A stretch of 20,445 nucleotides of DNA from an uncultured Rhodospirillales bacterium (GTDB lineage Bacteria; Pseudomonadota; Alphaproteobacteria; Acetobacterales; Acetobacteraceae). Made by a program: the position numbers and the translations under genes. Positions 8,119 through 15,385 of the stretch are shown in pieces. Every line of letters begins with the position of its first letter. Positions within the stretch are counted from its first letter, which is position 1. Below the pieces are notes generated by a model, which saw only the letters and a program-made list of their open reading frames with translations, was not told the origin of the DNA and did no database searches. The stretch spans positions 1-20,445 of the forward strand of contig CAIYPH010000626.1 in assembly GCA_903928045.1 (NCBI GenBank), given 5' to 3'.

Positions 8119-8670
8119 ATGGCCGCTTATTATGTCTACGAGCTGCGCGATGCTGATGGCGTGGTACGTTACATCGGGAAAGGCACAGGCCGCCGAGCAA
8201 ATTACCATCTTGGCGTCATCCTGGCCCTCGCTGCGGGTGCACCGGCCACAAGGGCCACCAAGGTGCACCACCTTTTCGCTGCGGAAATCCGGCGTGGCCG
8301 CCAGCTTCGATCGGGTGTCATTGCCGATGGGCTGACCCAACCGGCCGCATACGCGATGGAGGCCGATCTGATTGGCAAGCACCTGCGCGAGACGGAAGGC
8401 GGTACGTTGTGGAATGTGCTCGCAGGTGGCGAGGGGTTCCAGGGAATCCTCCATGAGGATTGGATATTGGTGGCCAATCGGGCCGCAGCAACAAAGAAAC
8501 GCACCGGGTCCGCACAGCGCGCGGGAGCCAAGGCCGCCGCCACCAAGGCCTTGACCGGATCTGGTCTGCGCGCTGGCGCCAAGGCTGCGATCACCAAGGC
8601 ATTGAGCGGGTCGGGCTTGCGAAGGGGACCCAAGGCCGCTGAAACTCGGCGAATGCGACAACAAGCGTAG
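8119..8670 (+). CDS. GIY-YIG nuclease-like protein with repeated basic tail
   Basis: The 183-residue product starts with a GIY-YIG-type module. VYEL (6-9) stands for GIY, RYIGKG (17-22) for YIG, Arg25/Arg26 follow, and EADLI (81-85) supplies the likely metal-binding Glu. WNVLAGGEG (98-106) matches the N...GGEG element seen in several free-standing GIY-YIG enzymes. Residues 124-174 are three 17-residue repeats of the form TKALTGSGLRAGAKAA, basic and Gly/Ala-rich. They are reminiscent of the NUMOD-type DNA-binding modules of homing endonucleases, though I cannot show homology. The family cleaves DNA; the target here is unknown. It stands alone between a ribosomal operon and small unknown genes, divergent from rpmI. 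It could be a solitary mobile nuclease or a host gene. Confidence 0.65.
   Translation: MAAYYVYELRDADGVVRYIGKGTGRRANYHLGVILALAAGAPATRATKVHHLFAAEIRRGRQLRSGVIADGLTQPAAYAMEADLIGKHLRETEGGTLWNVLAGGEGFQGILHEDWILVANRAAATKKRTGSAQRAGAKAAATKALTGSGLRAGAKAAITKALSGSGLRRGPKAAETRRMRQQA
8488..8640 (+). repeat. Three 51-bp coding repeats in the GIY-YIG gene
   Basis: Units at 8488-8538, 8539-8589 and 8590-8640 each encode 17 residues. Unit 2 reads ATKALTGSGLRAGAKAA; units 1 and 3 differ at a few positions. The units are conserved in both DNA and protein, so they probably arose by tandem duplication. Confidence 0.8.
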
Positions 8671-8824
8671 CCCGGGTCCCCAATCCGAGTAGGTGGGTGC
8701 AAACCACCATCCCAACTGCACAGCGCCGGACGCCCGTCGCAATCGCAAGCCCCACGCGCTCCGCCTCACCCAAACGGGTCCACCCACGCGACCCCCATCG
8801 CCGAGCAACCCACCCCACAAACCC

Positions 8825-8853
8825 GTGCAAACCCCGCCCCCACCCGCTATCAT
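8825..8853 (+). promoter_or_regulatory. Candidate promoter for the small exported protein gene
   Basis: GTGCAA (8825-8830), a 17-base spacer and TATCAT (8848-8853) lie eight bases before the ATG at 8862. No Shine-Dalgarno sequence fits between them, so the transcript would be leaderless or nearly so. Confidence 0.35.
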
Positions 8854-8861
8854 CCTCCGCC

Positions 8862-9242
8862 ATGCCCGCCCGATCGCGCCCGGCCCTGCGAACCGCCCTG
8901 ATCGCCGCCCTCCTCGCGGCGGCGGCGCAAGCGCACGCCCAGCCCATGCAAAGCGCCTGCTGCATCGCCGTCGCCCCGGCCAACCCGGCCGCCCCCACGT
9001 TGCGCTTCGATGCCATCGGCCCCTATGACGGGATCACCCCCCGCAACCGCCTGCCCATGCTGCCCGCCCAACCCGGGCTGCCCCCCGGCGCCGCCGCCCT
9101 CGCCGGCGGGAGCGTCCCGTCGCCCGGCGTCGCGATGACCTTCTCCACCCCCGTCGCCGGCGGCTCCGCCAGTTTCAGCCTGGGCATCCGCACCCCCGAA
9201 CCCGCCCCCGGCAACCGCCTCTCCCTCATCGCGCCACCCTGA
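8862..9242 (+). CDS. Small exported protein, unknown
   Basis: I do not recognise this 126-residue protein. It begins with a clear Sec signal peptide: basic start MPARSRPALR, hydrophobic core TALIAALLAAAAQ, and an AHA cleavage site after about residue 26. The mature part is Pro/Ala/Gly-rich with one CC pair, and ends in beta-like segments (MTFSTPVAGGSASFSLGI). The frame is open upstream, but those residues are low-complexity and the signal peptide fixes the start at 8862. The gap before it (8671-8861) holds only a short GGTGG...CCACC hairpin near 8690-8706 and the candidate promoter. It is probably periplasmic. Confidence 0.6.
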   Translation: MPARSRPALRTALIAALLAAAAQAHAQPMQSACCIAVAPANPAAPTLRFDAIGPYDGITPRNRLPMLPAQPGLPPGAAALAGGSVPSPGVAMTFSTPVAGGSASFSLGIRTPEPAPGNRLSLIAPP

Positions 9243-9272
9243 AAAAAAGTGACACTCACCTGAAAAATATCC

Positions 9273-9301
9273 TTGCAAGCCATCGCGCGCTCTGCTAGGA
9301 A
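9273..9301 (+). promoter_or_regulatory. Candidate extended -10 promoter before the proline-rich ORF
   Basis: TTGCAA (9273-9278), a 17-base spacer and TGC-TAGGAA (hexamer 9296-9301) end six bases before the ATG at 9308. The AGGA within the -10 would also be an ideal Shine-Dalgarno sequence, so the two readings compete. Confidence 0.35.
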
Positions 9302-9307
9302 CAAATA

Positions 9308-9901
9308 ATGAACAACAACACCCCCCACCCCAGGCCAAGCGCCCAAGACGCAGAGCCTCTCTGCCGCGTCCTGGAGGCGATCGTCCTGTGCCTGGAGTCC
9401 GTGTTGTTTTCCGCCTCGCCGCTGCGCGCCTGGTGCCACCGCCTGTTCGGCGCCTGGGCCGCCCCCCTCCTCGGGCCGCTCGGCCAGATGCGCCACGGCC
9501 TCCTCCGCCTCATCGCCCAGCTCCGCGCCGGCACCCTGCCGCCCGCCCCGCCGATCCGCCCCCGCCAGCACACCCAAGCCCGCACTCCGTCCACCCTTAC
9601 TCCGTCCACCGGTCACCCCGCGCGCCGCGCCTCCCAGCCGCGCGCCCTGCGCAACCCGATCGCCGCACCCCTGGCCCAGGCGCCGGGACACCCGATTCCC
9701 GCACGCGCGCCCTCCGTTCCAGTCCCGCCCCGCACGCCCACTCTCCGCCGCCCCCCACCCTGGCCACCCCCACCGGCGAGCCCGCGGCACCGGTCGCCGA
9801 CGCACACCCTATTTGTTGCGAATAAGAAACAATTGGCGTCCCCCCTGGCCGATCCCGCCGGTCTGCCGCATTCTCGCGCCAACCACAGGAGACGACCATG
9901 A
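9308..9901 (+). CDS. Hypothetical protein with proline-rich C-terminal half
   Basis: I do not recognise this 197-residue frame. Residues about 17-76 look like a real amphipathic helical protein (LCRVLEAIVLCLESVLFS, then Leu/Trp-rich helices). From about 77 to 165 it is Pro/Arg/Ala-rich and of low complexity, and the last 30 residues come from an AT-richer stretch. AGGA lies seven bases before the ATG. The stop overlaps the start of the oxidoreductase gene in an ATGA junction, which suggests coupling. The downstream gene nevertheless has its own AGGAG site, and the C-terminal part may be chance open frame. Confidence 0.45.
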   Translation: MNNNTPHPRPSAQDAEPLCRVLEAIVLCLESVLFSASPLRAWCHRLFGAWAAPLLGPLGQMRHGLLRLIAQLRAGTLPPAPPIRPRQHTQARTPSTLTPSTGHPARRASQPRALRNPIAAPLAQAPGHPIPARAPSVPVPPRTPTLRRPPPWPPPPASPRHRSPTHTLFVANKKQLASPLADPAGLPHSRANHRRRP

Positions 9902-10929
9902 CCCAGCCCCTCCGCTACGGCATCCTCGGCGCCGCCAACATCGCCCGCCAATTCACCCGCGGCGTCGCCGGCTCCCGCCGCGCCACCGTCGCCGCCGTCG
10001 CCAGCCGCGGCATCGACAAGGCCCAGGCTTTCGCCGCCGAGCTGTCCATCCCCCGCGCCCTCGGCTCCTACGAGGCCCTGCTGGCCGATCCCGAGATCGA
10101 GGCCGTCTACATCCCGCTGCCCAATGACATGCACGCCGAATGGGCCATCAAGGCCGCCGAGGCCGGCAAACACATCCTCAGCGAAAAGCCCCTCTGCATG
10201 GGCGGCGCCGAGGCCATCGCCATGTTCGCCGCCGCCAAGGCGAACAACGTCTACCTGCGCGAAGCCTACCCCTACATGTCCCAGCCGCAGACCCTCAAGG
10301 TCCGCGACCTCATCGCCGAGGGCGCCATCGGCCGCGTGCAAACCGTCTTCGCCGCCTTCGGTTTCGGCCTGGTGCATGCCGACGGCACCCCCAAGGGCGA
10401 CCCCGCCAACATCCGCCTCGTCCCCGCCCGCGGCGGTGGAGCCCTCCTCGACGCCGGCACCTACGCGATGAGCTTCGTCCGCCTGGTCACCGGCGAGCGC
10501 CCCACCCGCGTCCACGCCACCGCGCGGCACACCAAAACCGGCGTCGATCTCACGGTGGCCGCCACGCTCGAATTCCCCTCCGGCGCCCTGGCACAGCTCT
10601 CCACCAGCATGTCCTCCTCCTTCCACCGCCACGCCACCATCGTCGGCGATGACGGGCTGATCGAGACCAGCTACTCCAACCACGCCCCCGCCGAGGGCAA
10701 GCTCATGCTGCGCGTCAAGCGCGGCGTGCCCAACACCAACCCGCTGGTGCCCGAGGAGGTCGACGGCGCCGACGGCTTCCGCCTCGAAGCCGAAAGCTTC
10801 GCCACCCTGGTCCGTACCGGGAGCGGCTGGAACGGCGCCACCCCCGCCGAATCCGTCGACATCGCCATGGCCCTGGAAGCCATCACCGCGAGCATCCGCT
10901 CGGGCGCCTGGGTTAATCTTCCGCAATAA
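9898..10929 (+). CDS. Gfo/Idh/MocA-family oxidoreductase
   Basis: This 343-residue NAD(P)-dependent oxidoreductase probably acts on a sugar or sugar derivative in the cytoplasm. The N-terminal Rossmann fold carries GILGAANIA (8-16). The family Glu-Lys-Pro motif is in LSEKPLC (94-100), with the catalytic Lys97. The C-terminal domain has GGGALLDAGTY (179-189), the usual Asp and Tyr/His region. The pattern is closest to the glucose-fructose oxidoreductase, xylose dehydrogenase and dihydrodiol dehydrogenase branch, but the substrate cannot be assigned. Length is normal. AGGAG lies seven bases before the ATG. The next gene begins 117 bases downstream with its own ribosome binding site. Confidence 0.9.
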   Translation: MTQPLRYGILGAANIARQFTRGVAGSRRATVAAVASRGIDKAQAFAAELSIPRALGSYEALLADPEIEAVYIPLPNDMHAEWAIKAAEAGKHILSEKPLCMGGAEAIAMFAAAKANNVYLREAYPYMSQPQTLKVRDLIAEGAIGRVQTVFAAFGFGLVHADGTPKGDPANIRLVPARGGGALLDAGTYAMSFVRLVTGERPTRVHATARHTKTGVDLTVAATLEFPSGALAQLSTSMSSSFHRHATIVGDDGLIETSYSNHAPAEGKLMLRVKRGVPNTNPLVPEEVDGADGFRLEAESFATLVRTGSGWNGATPAESVDIAMALEAITASIRSGAWVNLPQ

Positions 10930-11046
10930 TTGCCCCGCGCCATATGCCGGCATCAGTTCGCCGTGCCATAGCCGCAGTTCGGTCACCATTCCGGCGCCAG
11001 GCTGCTTGGTGCTAGGACGCACCCCGAACCCGATGGAGACGAACCG

Positions 11047-11343
11047 ATGACCATGACCCGCCGAACCACCCTGCTCGCCATCGCCCTGGCCACCGGCCTG
11101 TCGCGCGTCGCGGCCGCGCAGGTCGAATTGCGCGTCGTCCCGCCCCTGCGCGCCGAGGTCATTCCCGTACACCCGCCCGGTCCCCGCATGGTGTGGGAGC
11201 CCGGCCACTGGAACTTCGAGCGCGGCGAATACGTCTGGATCCCCGGCCGCTACATCCCCGCCCATCGGTTCCACCGCTTCGCCCACGGCCATTGGGTCAT
11301 GCGCGGCGGCGTTCAGGTGTGGGAGCCCGGCCACTGGGAATAG
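11047..11343 (+). CDS. Exported WEPGHW/YXWGXW-repeat protein
   Basis: The 98-residue protein has a signal peptide at 1-25 (MTMTRRTTLLAIALATGLSRVAAAQ). The twin Arg makes Tat export conceivable, though the core is also a fair Sec signal. The mature region repeats an aromatic motif: WEPGHW, YVWIPGRY, GHWVMRGG and a final WEPGHW at the C-terminus. This matches the YXWGXW/WxPGxW repeat family of small envelope proteins of unknown function. GGAG precedes the ATG by ten bases. A TGCTAGGAC sequence at 11010-11018 could be its extended -10, but I see no convincing -35. Confidence 0.75.
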   Translation: MTMTRRTTLLAIALATGLSRVAAAQVELRVVPPLRAEVIPVHPPGPRMVWEPGHWNFERGEYVWIPGRYIPAHRFHRFAHGHWVMRGGVQVWEPGHWE

Positions 11344-11360
11344 CGCCGCAACGCCGCCCT

Positions 11361-11388
11361 TTGTTCCCGGCTCCGGCTCCCATATAAG
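11361..11388 (+). promoter_or_regulatory. Candidate sigma70 promoter for dapF (leaderless layout)
   Basis: TTGTTC (11361-11366), a 16-base spacer and TATAAG (11383-11388) place the expected transcription start at 11395, the A of the dapF ATG. No Shine-Dalgarno sequence is present. Confidence 0.5.
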
Positions 11389-11393
11389 CCGGG
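11366..11393 (+). promoter_or_regulatory. Inverted repeats overlapping the dapF promoter
   Basis: CCCGGCT (11366-11372) and CCGGCT (11373-11378) can each pair with AGCCGG(G) (11387-11393), straddling the -10. If transcription starts at the ATG these are DNA sites only. If a longer transcript reads through from the upstream gene they would form alternative hairpins ending at the start codon. Confidence 0.3.
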
Positions 11394-11394
11394 C

Positions 11395-12231
11395 ATGGAT
11401 ACTCCGTTCCTCAAGATGCACGGCTGCGGTAACGACTTCGTCGTCTTCGACGAGCGGCGAAAACCGCTCGGCCTGACGGCGACCCGCGCCGCCGCCATCG
11501 CAAACCGCCGCACCGGCGTCGGCTGCGACCAGTTCATCGTGATGGAGCGGCCCCCCGCCGGCTCCAACGCCGACGTCTTCATGCGAATCCGCAACCCCGA
11601 CGGCTCCGAGGCCGGCGCCTGCGGAAACGCCACCCGCTGCGTCGCCTCCCTCTACGCCGCCGAAACCGGGCGGCCGCAGCTGGTCGTCCAGACCATCTCC
11701 GGCAATCTCCCGGCGCTGATCAACCCGGACGGCACGGTCACGGTCGACATGGGCCCCGCCCGCCTCGCCTGGCAGGACATCCCCCTCGCCCACGCAGCCG
11801 ACACCCTCCATCTGCCCCTCGAGGAAGGCCCGGTCAGCGACCCCGCCGCCGCCTCGATGGGCAATCCGCACGCCACCTTCTTCGTCCCCGACGTCGAGAC
11901 GCTCGACGTCGAAAACCTCGGCCCGATCCTCGAACACGCCCCCCTGTTCCCCGAACGCGCCAATATCGGCTTCGCCACCATCCTCGCCCCCGACCGCATC
12001 CGCCTCCGCGTCTGGGAACGCAGCGCCGGCCTCACGCTCGCCTGCGGCTCCGGCGCCTGCGCCACCATCGTCAACGCCGCCCGCCGCGGCCTCACCGCCC
12101 GCCGCGCCCGCATCCTCGCCGATGGCGGCGCGCTTGACATGGAGTGGCGCGAGGATGGCCACGTGATGATGACCGGCCCGGTCGCCACCGCCTTCCACGG
12201 CCTGATCGACCTCTCGGCCTACCCGGCATGA
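11395..12231 (+). CDS. dapF: Diaminopimelate epimerase
   Basis: The 278-residue PLP-independent racemase converts LL- to meso-diaminopimelate for lysine and peptidoglycan. It has two similar lobes, each with a catalytic Cys: GACGN (Cys76) and LACGSGA (Cys217). Substrate-binding segments HGCGNDF (9-15), NPDGSEA (67-73) and MGNPHATFF (155-163) are present. The second-lobe motif reads [12 protein letters not shown], a variant of the common ERGxGET form. Length is standard. The start codon has no Shine-Dalgarno sequence and may be leaderless. Its stop overlaps mtaB by four bases (ATGA), heading a dapF-mtaB-ftsY unit. Confidence 0.97.
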   Translation: MDTPFLKMHGCGNDFVVFDERRKPLGLTATRAAAIANRRTGVGCDQFIVMERPPAGSNADVFMRIRNPDGSEAGACGNATRCVASLYAAETGRPQLVVQTISGNLPALINPDGTVTVDMGPARLAWQDIPLAHAADTLHLPLEEGPVSDPAAASMGNPHATFFVPDVETLDVENLGPILEHAPLFPERANIGFATILAPDRIRLRVWERSAGLTLACGSGACATIVNAARRGLTARRARILADGGALDMEWREDGHVMMTGPVATAFHGLIDLSAYPA

Positions 12232-13451
12232 CCGTCGATATCCTCACCTTCGGCTGCCGCCTCAACACCTATGAGAGCGAGGTGATGCGCGACCATGCGG
12301 CCGCCCTCACCGACACGGTGATCGTCAACACCTGCGCCGTCACCGGCGAGGCCGAACGCCAGGCCCGCCAGGCGATCCGCCGCCTGCACCGCGAACGGCC
12401 CGACGCCCGCATCGTCGTCACCGGTTGTGCCGCCCAAATCGCCCCCGATGCCTGGGCCAGCCTGCCCGGCGTCACCCGCGTGCTGGGGAACGCCGAGAAG
12501 CTGAAGCCGGAAAGCTGGGCCGCCGACGCCCCCTCGGCGGTGGCCGACATCATGGCGATCCGCGAGACCGCCAGCCACCTCGTCACCGATTTCGCCGGCC
12601 GCACCCGCGCCTTCGTCCAGGTCCAGCAGGGCTGCGACCATCGCTGCACCTTCTGCATCATCCCCTACGGCCGCGGCCCCAGCCGCTCCGTGCCGATCGG
12701 CGCCATCGTCGAGCAGGTGCGCACTTTGGTGGAGTCGGGCTATCGCGAGGTGGTGCTGACCGGGGTCGACCTCACGAGCTACGGGCCGGATCTGCCGGGC
12801 GCCCCGAGCCTAGGCCAAATGGCCCGCCGCCTGCTCGCCTTGGTGCCAGACCTGCCGCGCCTCCGGCTGTCCTCGCTCGATCCGGTGGAGATCGACGAGG
12901 ATATCTGGCGCCTGATCGGCAATGAGCCGCGCCTGATGCCGCATCTGCACCTCTCCTTGCAGGCGGGCTCGGACCTCATCCTGAAGCGCATGAAGCGCCG
13001 CCACCTCGCCGCCGATGCCGCCGCCGCCATCGCCCGCGCCCGCTCGCTGCGCCCGGGGATCGCCATCGGCGCCGATCTCATCGCCGGCTTCCCGACCGAG
13101 ACGGACGAATTGTTCGAGGAAACCCGCGCCTTCGTCGAGGCGAACGACATCCCCTACCTCCACGTCTTCCCCTACAGCGAACGGCCCGGCACCCCGGCCG
13201 CCCGCATGCCCGCGGTGCCCAAGCCGCTCCGCAAGGAGCGCGCCGCCCGGCTGCGCGACGTCTCCGCCGCCGCCGCAAGGCGCTTCCATGCCGGCCAGGT
13301 CGGCGGGATCGCCATGGTGCTGGCCGAGACCGAGACCGGCGGCCACACCGAGCATTTCTCGCCCATCAAGGTGGCGGGCACCCCGGGCAGCCTGTTCGCC
13401 GCCCGCATCACCGCGGCCAATGACGACACCCTGATCGCGGAGCCCGCCTGA
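12228..13451 (+). CDS. mtaB: tRNA t6A37 methylthiotransferase MtaB
   Basis: The 407-residue radical-SAM enzyme adds a methylthio group to t6A37 of tRNAs reading ANN codons. The N-terminal methylthiotransferase domain has Cys10 (TFGCRLN), Cys36 (NTCAVT) and Cys67 (TGCAAQ) for one Fe-S cluster. The radical-SAM cluster is CDHRCTFC (136-143, CxxxCxxC), followed by [11 protein letters not shown]. The C-terminal part corresponds to the TRAM region (about 345-407). The TFGCRLN opening and length point to MtaB rather than MiaB or RimO. The frame extends upstream, but the ATG at 12228 sits in an ATGA overlap with dapF and is the natural start. It shares one base with the ftsY start. Confidence 0.93.
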   Translation: MTVDILTFGCRLNTYESEVMRDHAAALTDTVIVNTCAVTGEAERQARQAIRRLHRERPDARIVVTGCAAQIAPDAWASLPGVTRVLGNAEKLKPESWAADAPSAVADIMAIRETASHLVTDFAGRTRAFVQVQQGCDHRCTFCIIPYGRGPSRSVPIGAIVEQVRTLVESGYREVVLTGVDLTSYGPDLPGAPSLGQMARRLLALVPDLPRLRLSSLDPVEIDEDIWRLIGNEPRLMPHLHLSLQAGSDLILKRMKRRHLAADAAAAIARARSLRPGIAIGADLIAGFPTETDELFEETRAFVEANDIPYLHVFPYSERPGTPAARMPAVPKPLRKERAARLRDVSAAAARRFHAGQVGGIAMVLAETETGGHTEHFSPIKVAGTPGSLFAARITAANDDTLIAEPA

Positions 13452-14371
13452 TGGCCATCGGCGCCTTCTTCTCCCGCCTCAAGCAGGGTCTCGCCCGCAG
13501 CACCGAGAAGCTGGCGAGCGGGATCACCGCCGTTTTCACCAAGCGCAAGCTCGATGACGCGGCCCTGGAGGAGCTGGAGGATCTGCTGATTTCCGCCGAT
13601 CTTGGCACTGCCGTCGCCAGCCAGGTGATCGCCGGTTTCCGCCGCACCCGCTTCGGCAAGGAGGTCGGGGAGGACGAGATCAAGCAGGCGCTGGCGGAGG
13701 AGATCGCCGCGATCCTGGCCCCGGTCGCCCGGCCGCTCGAGATCGACCGCGCGCTCAAGCCGCATGTGGTGCTGGTCGTCGGCGTGAACGGAACGGGCAA
13801 GACCACCACCATCGGCAAGCTCGCCCAGAGCTACGCCGAACAGGGCATGAAGCCGATGCTGGTGGCTGGCGACACCTTCCGCGCCGCCGCCGTGGAGCAA
13901 TTGCAGATCTGGGGCCAGCGGACCGGCGCGCCGGTGATCTCGGCGCCAGCCAACTCGGACGCCGCCGGGCTCGCCTTCGACGCGCTCTCCAAGGCCAAGG
14001 CGGCGGGCTCCGACATCCTGCTGGTCGATACCGCCGGGCGGCTCCACAACAAAGCCGCCCTGATGGAAGAGCTGCGCAAAATCATCCGCGTACTGAAAAA
14101 GCAGGACGCCACCGCGCCACACTCAGTGCTGCTGGTGCTCGATGCCACCACCGGGCAAAACGCGGTGCAGCAAGTCCGCGTCTTCAAGGAGATGGTCGAC
14201 GTCACCGGCCTGGTGGTCACCAAGCTCGATGGCAGCGCGCGGGGCGGCATCGTGGTGGCGCTGGCGGAGGCGTTCGCATTGCCGGTGCATGCGGTCGGGG
14301 TCGGCGAGCAGGCCGGCGATCTCAGGCCCTTCGACGCGCAGGATTTCGCCCGCGGGCTGGTGGGGTTGTGA
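13451..14371 (+). CDS. ftsY: Signal recognition particle receptor FtsY
   Basis: The 306-residue SRP GTPase receptor docks SRP-bound ribosomes at the inner membrane. It has the N domain (about 1-95) and the G domain with GVNGTGKT (111-118), the DTFRAAA insert motif (141-147), DTAGR (193-197), TKLDG (257-261) and the closing GVGEQAGDLRPFDAQDF. The long acidic A domain of enterobacterial FtsY is missing, as in many alphaproteobacteria; the amphipathic N-terminus ([14 protein letters not shown]) probably contacts the membrane. The start overlaps the mtaB stop (TGATG). The gene ends three bases from the convergent small exported-protein gene, with no terminator visible between them. Confidence 0.97.
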   Translation: MAIGAFFSRLKQGLARSTEKLASGITAVFTKRKLDDAALEELEDLLISADLGTAVASQVIAGFRRTRFGKEVGEDEIKQALAEEIAAILAPVARPLEIDRALKPHVVLVVGVNGTGKTTTIGKLAQSYAEQGMKPMLVAGDTFRAAAVEQLQIWGQRTGAPVISAPANSDAAGLAFDALSKAKAAGSDILLVDTAGRLHNKAALMEELRKIIRVLKKQDATAPHSVLLVLDATTGQNAVQQVRVFKEMVDVTGLVVTKLDGSARGGIVVALAEAFALPVHAVGVGEQAGDLRPFDAQDFARGLVGL

Positions 14372-14374
14372 GGC

Positions 14375-14737
14375 CTATTTGTCGAGCGGAACGGTAATCG
14401 CGAAGCCAGGGGTGATCCCCGGGCCAAGCCCGGAGCGGGACCGGCGCTGCACTTCCGGCGAAAAATTCGAGCCCTTGGTATAGCCTTCACCGCTGCGGAG
14501 CGGGAGCGTCGGGTTGCTCAGCCCGGTGCTGAATTCGGGCTCCCCCGGAACCGGCGGTGGCGGACGCGGTAGCGTGACATCCTGGCTCGGCACCGGCGCC
14601 GGCTCGAAGCGCGGGGCCGTCGGCGCTGCGGGGGCCGGCTGGAGGGGCATCGGCCCCGGCAGATAGAGCGGCCCGGCGCCCAACGCCGGCGCGGCGGCGA
14701 GGACGGCCATGGCGATGATGAGGGCCCGCGCGTTCAT
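14375..14737 (-). CDS. Small exported proline-rich protein, unknown
   Basis: I do not recognise this 120-residue protein. A signal peptide is evident (MNARALIIAMAVLAAAPALG, cleavage after about residue 20-21). The mature chain is Pro-rich (LPGPMPLQPAPAAP, PRPPPPVPGEP) and ends with a Gly/Ser-containing segment and ITVPLDK. The frame is open upstream but the signal peptide fixes the start at 14737. It lies five bases downstream of the Nudix gene stop and is probably co-transcribed with it. The C-terminus meets ftsY tail to tail. A periplasmic or envelope location is inferred. Confidence 0.6.
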   Translation of the reverse strand: MNARALIIAMAVLAAAPALGAGPLYLPGPMPLQPAPAAPTAPRFEPAPVPSQDVTLPRPPPPVPGEPEFSTGLSNPTLPLRSGEGYTKGSNFSPEVQRRSRSGLGPGITPGFAITVPLDK

Positions 14738-14742
14738 GCGGG

Positions 14743-15297
14743 CTATTCTACGCGGGATTGTGCCCTTTTTTGGCCCCGCGGATCCTCCGCCGGGTTGCCG
14801 GACGGGGCACCGAGCGGCCCGGCGGGATTGGCCCGCCAGGTATCGAGCGACCAGCGCACGGTCGGGAAGGCGATCTCGTCCCACGGGATCTCGTCCCAGT
14901 CGAACAGCCGGACATCCTCGCTCTCCGGCCCGGCCGCGAAATGCGGCTTCTCAGGGTCGGCGAAACGGGCTCGGTAGATCAGCTGCACCTGGCCGATCCG
15001 GCTGATCGAATAGACCGCCAGCATGCCCTCGAGCGTGATCGCGGCCTCCGCCTCCTCCATCGCCTCGCGGGCGGCGCCTTCCTCGGTGGTCTCGCCAAGC
15101 TCCATGTATCCGGCCGGCAACGTCCAGTAGCCGCGCCGGGGCTCGATCGCCCGCTTGCACAACAACACCCGCCCTTCATGGGCGACCACCGCGCCGACCA
15201 CGATTTTTGGGTTCTGGTAGTCGATATAACCACAATCGCGGCAGACCTGCCGCTCGCGGTTGTCACCCTCGGGGATCTGGCGGATGAAATCAGGCAT
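14743..15297 (-). CDS. Nudix hydrolase with N-terminal Cys-x-x-Cys
   Basis: The 184-residue protein is a Nudix pyrophosphohydrolase that probably cleaves a nucleoside diphosphate derivative such as ADP-ribose or NADH-like compounds. The Nudix box spans 63-85: Gly63, Glu69, Arg77-Glu78 and Glu81-Glu82 fit GX5EX7REUXEE, but the following conserved Gly is Glu84 (EEAEA). This variant occurs in the subfamily with a short N-terminal zinc-ribbon-like region, here CRDC (19-22), and [12 protein letters not shown] placed the start at the ATG at 15297 ([16 protein letters not shown]). No Shine-Dalgarno sequence is visible; a TTGCAA lies 23 bases before the start region with a poor -10. A repeat hairpin lies upstream. 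Confidence 0.88.
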   Translation of the reverse strand: MPDFIRQIPEGDNRERQVCRDCGYIDYQNPKIVVGAVVAHEGRVLLCKRAIEPRRGYWTLPAGYMELGETTEEGAAREAMEEAEAAITLEGMLAVYSISRIGQVQLIYRARFADPEKPHFAAGPESEDVRLFDWDEIPWDEIAFPTVRWSLDTWRANPAGPLGAPSGNPAEDPRGQKRAQSRVE

Positions 15298-15356
15298 GGC
15301 GTAAGGGTGGCGACGTGCGGGCGTGGTTGCAACCCATTTTGTGGGGAGGGGAAGGG

Positions 15357-15382
15357 GGTTCTTTTTGTGAACAAAAAGAACC
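15357..15382. repeat. Single-hairpin copy of the palindromic repeat, likely 3' end of the SDR operon
   Basis: GGTTCTTTTTGT, GA, ACAAAAAGAACC is a perfect 12-pair palindrome, the GGTTC hairpin of the composite repeat without its other two. It begins three bases past the SDR stop codon on the minus strand. It could end or protect the operon transcript, but its stem is A/T-rich and the U run is inside it, unlike a classical terminator. Confidence 0.75.
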
Positions 15383-15385
15383 GCT

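Noticed and set aside
8690..8706. GGTGG...CCACC stem after the GIY-YIG gene as a terminator
   Set aside because: Only five pairs and no U run follows; too weak to call.
9811..9834. Fur-like box (TGCGAATAAGAA) before the oxidoreductase gene
   Set aside because: Only one half-site fits; the mirrored half matches about three of seven bases, and the region is also inside an open frame.
9613..12198. An 861-codon minus-strand frame across the oxidoreductase, WEPGHW protein and dapF
   Set aside because: It runs antisense to three recognisable genes, with Gly/Ala/Asp-rich composition typical of the complementary frame.
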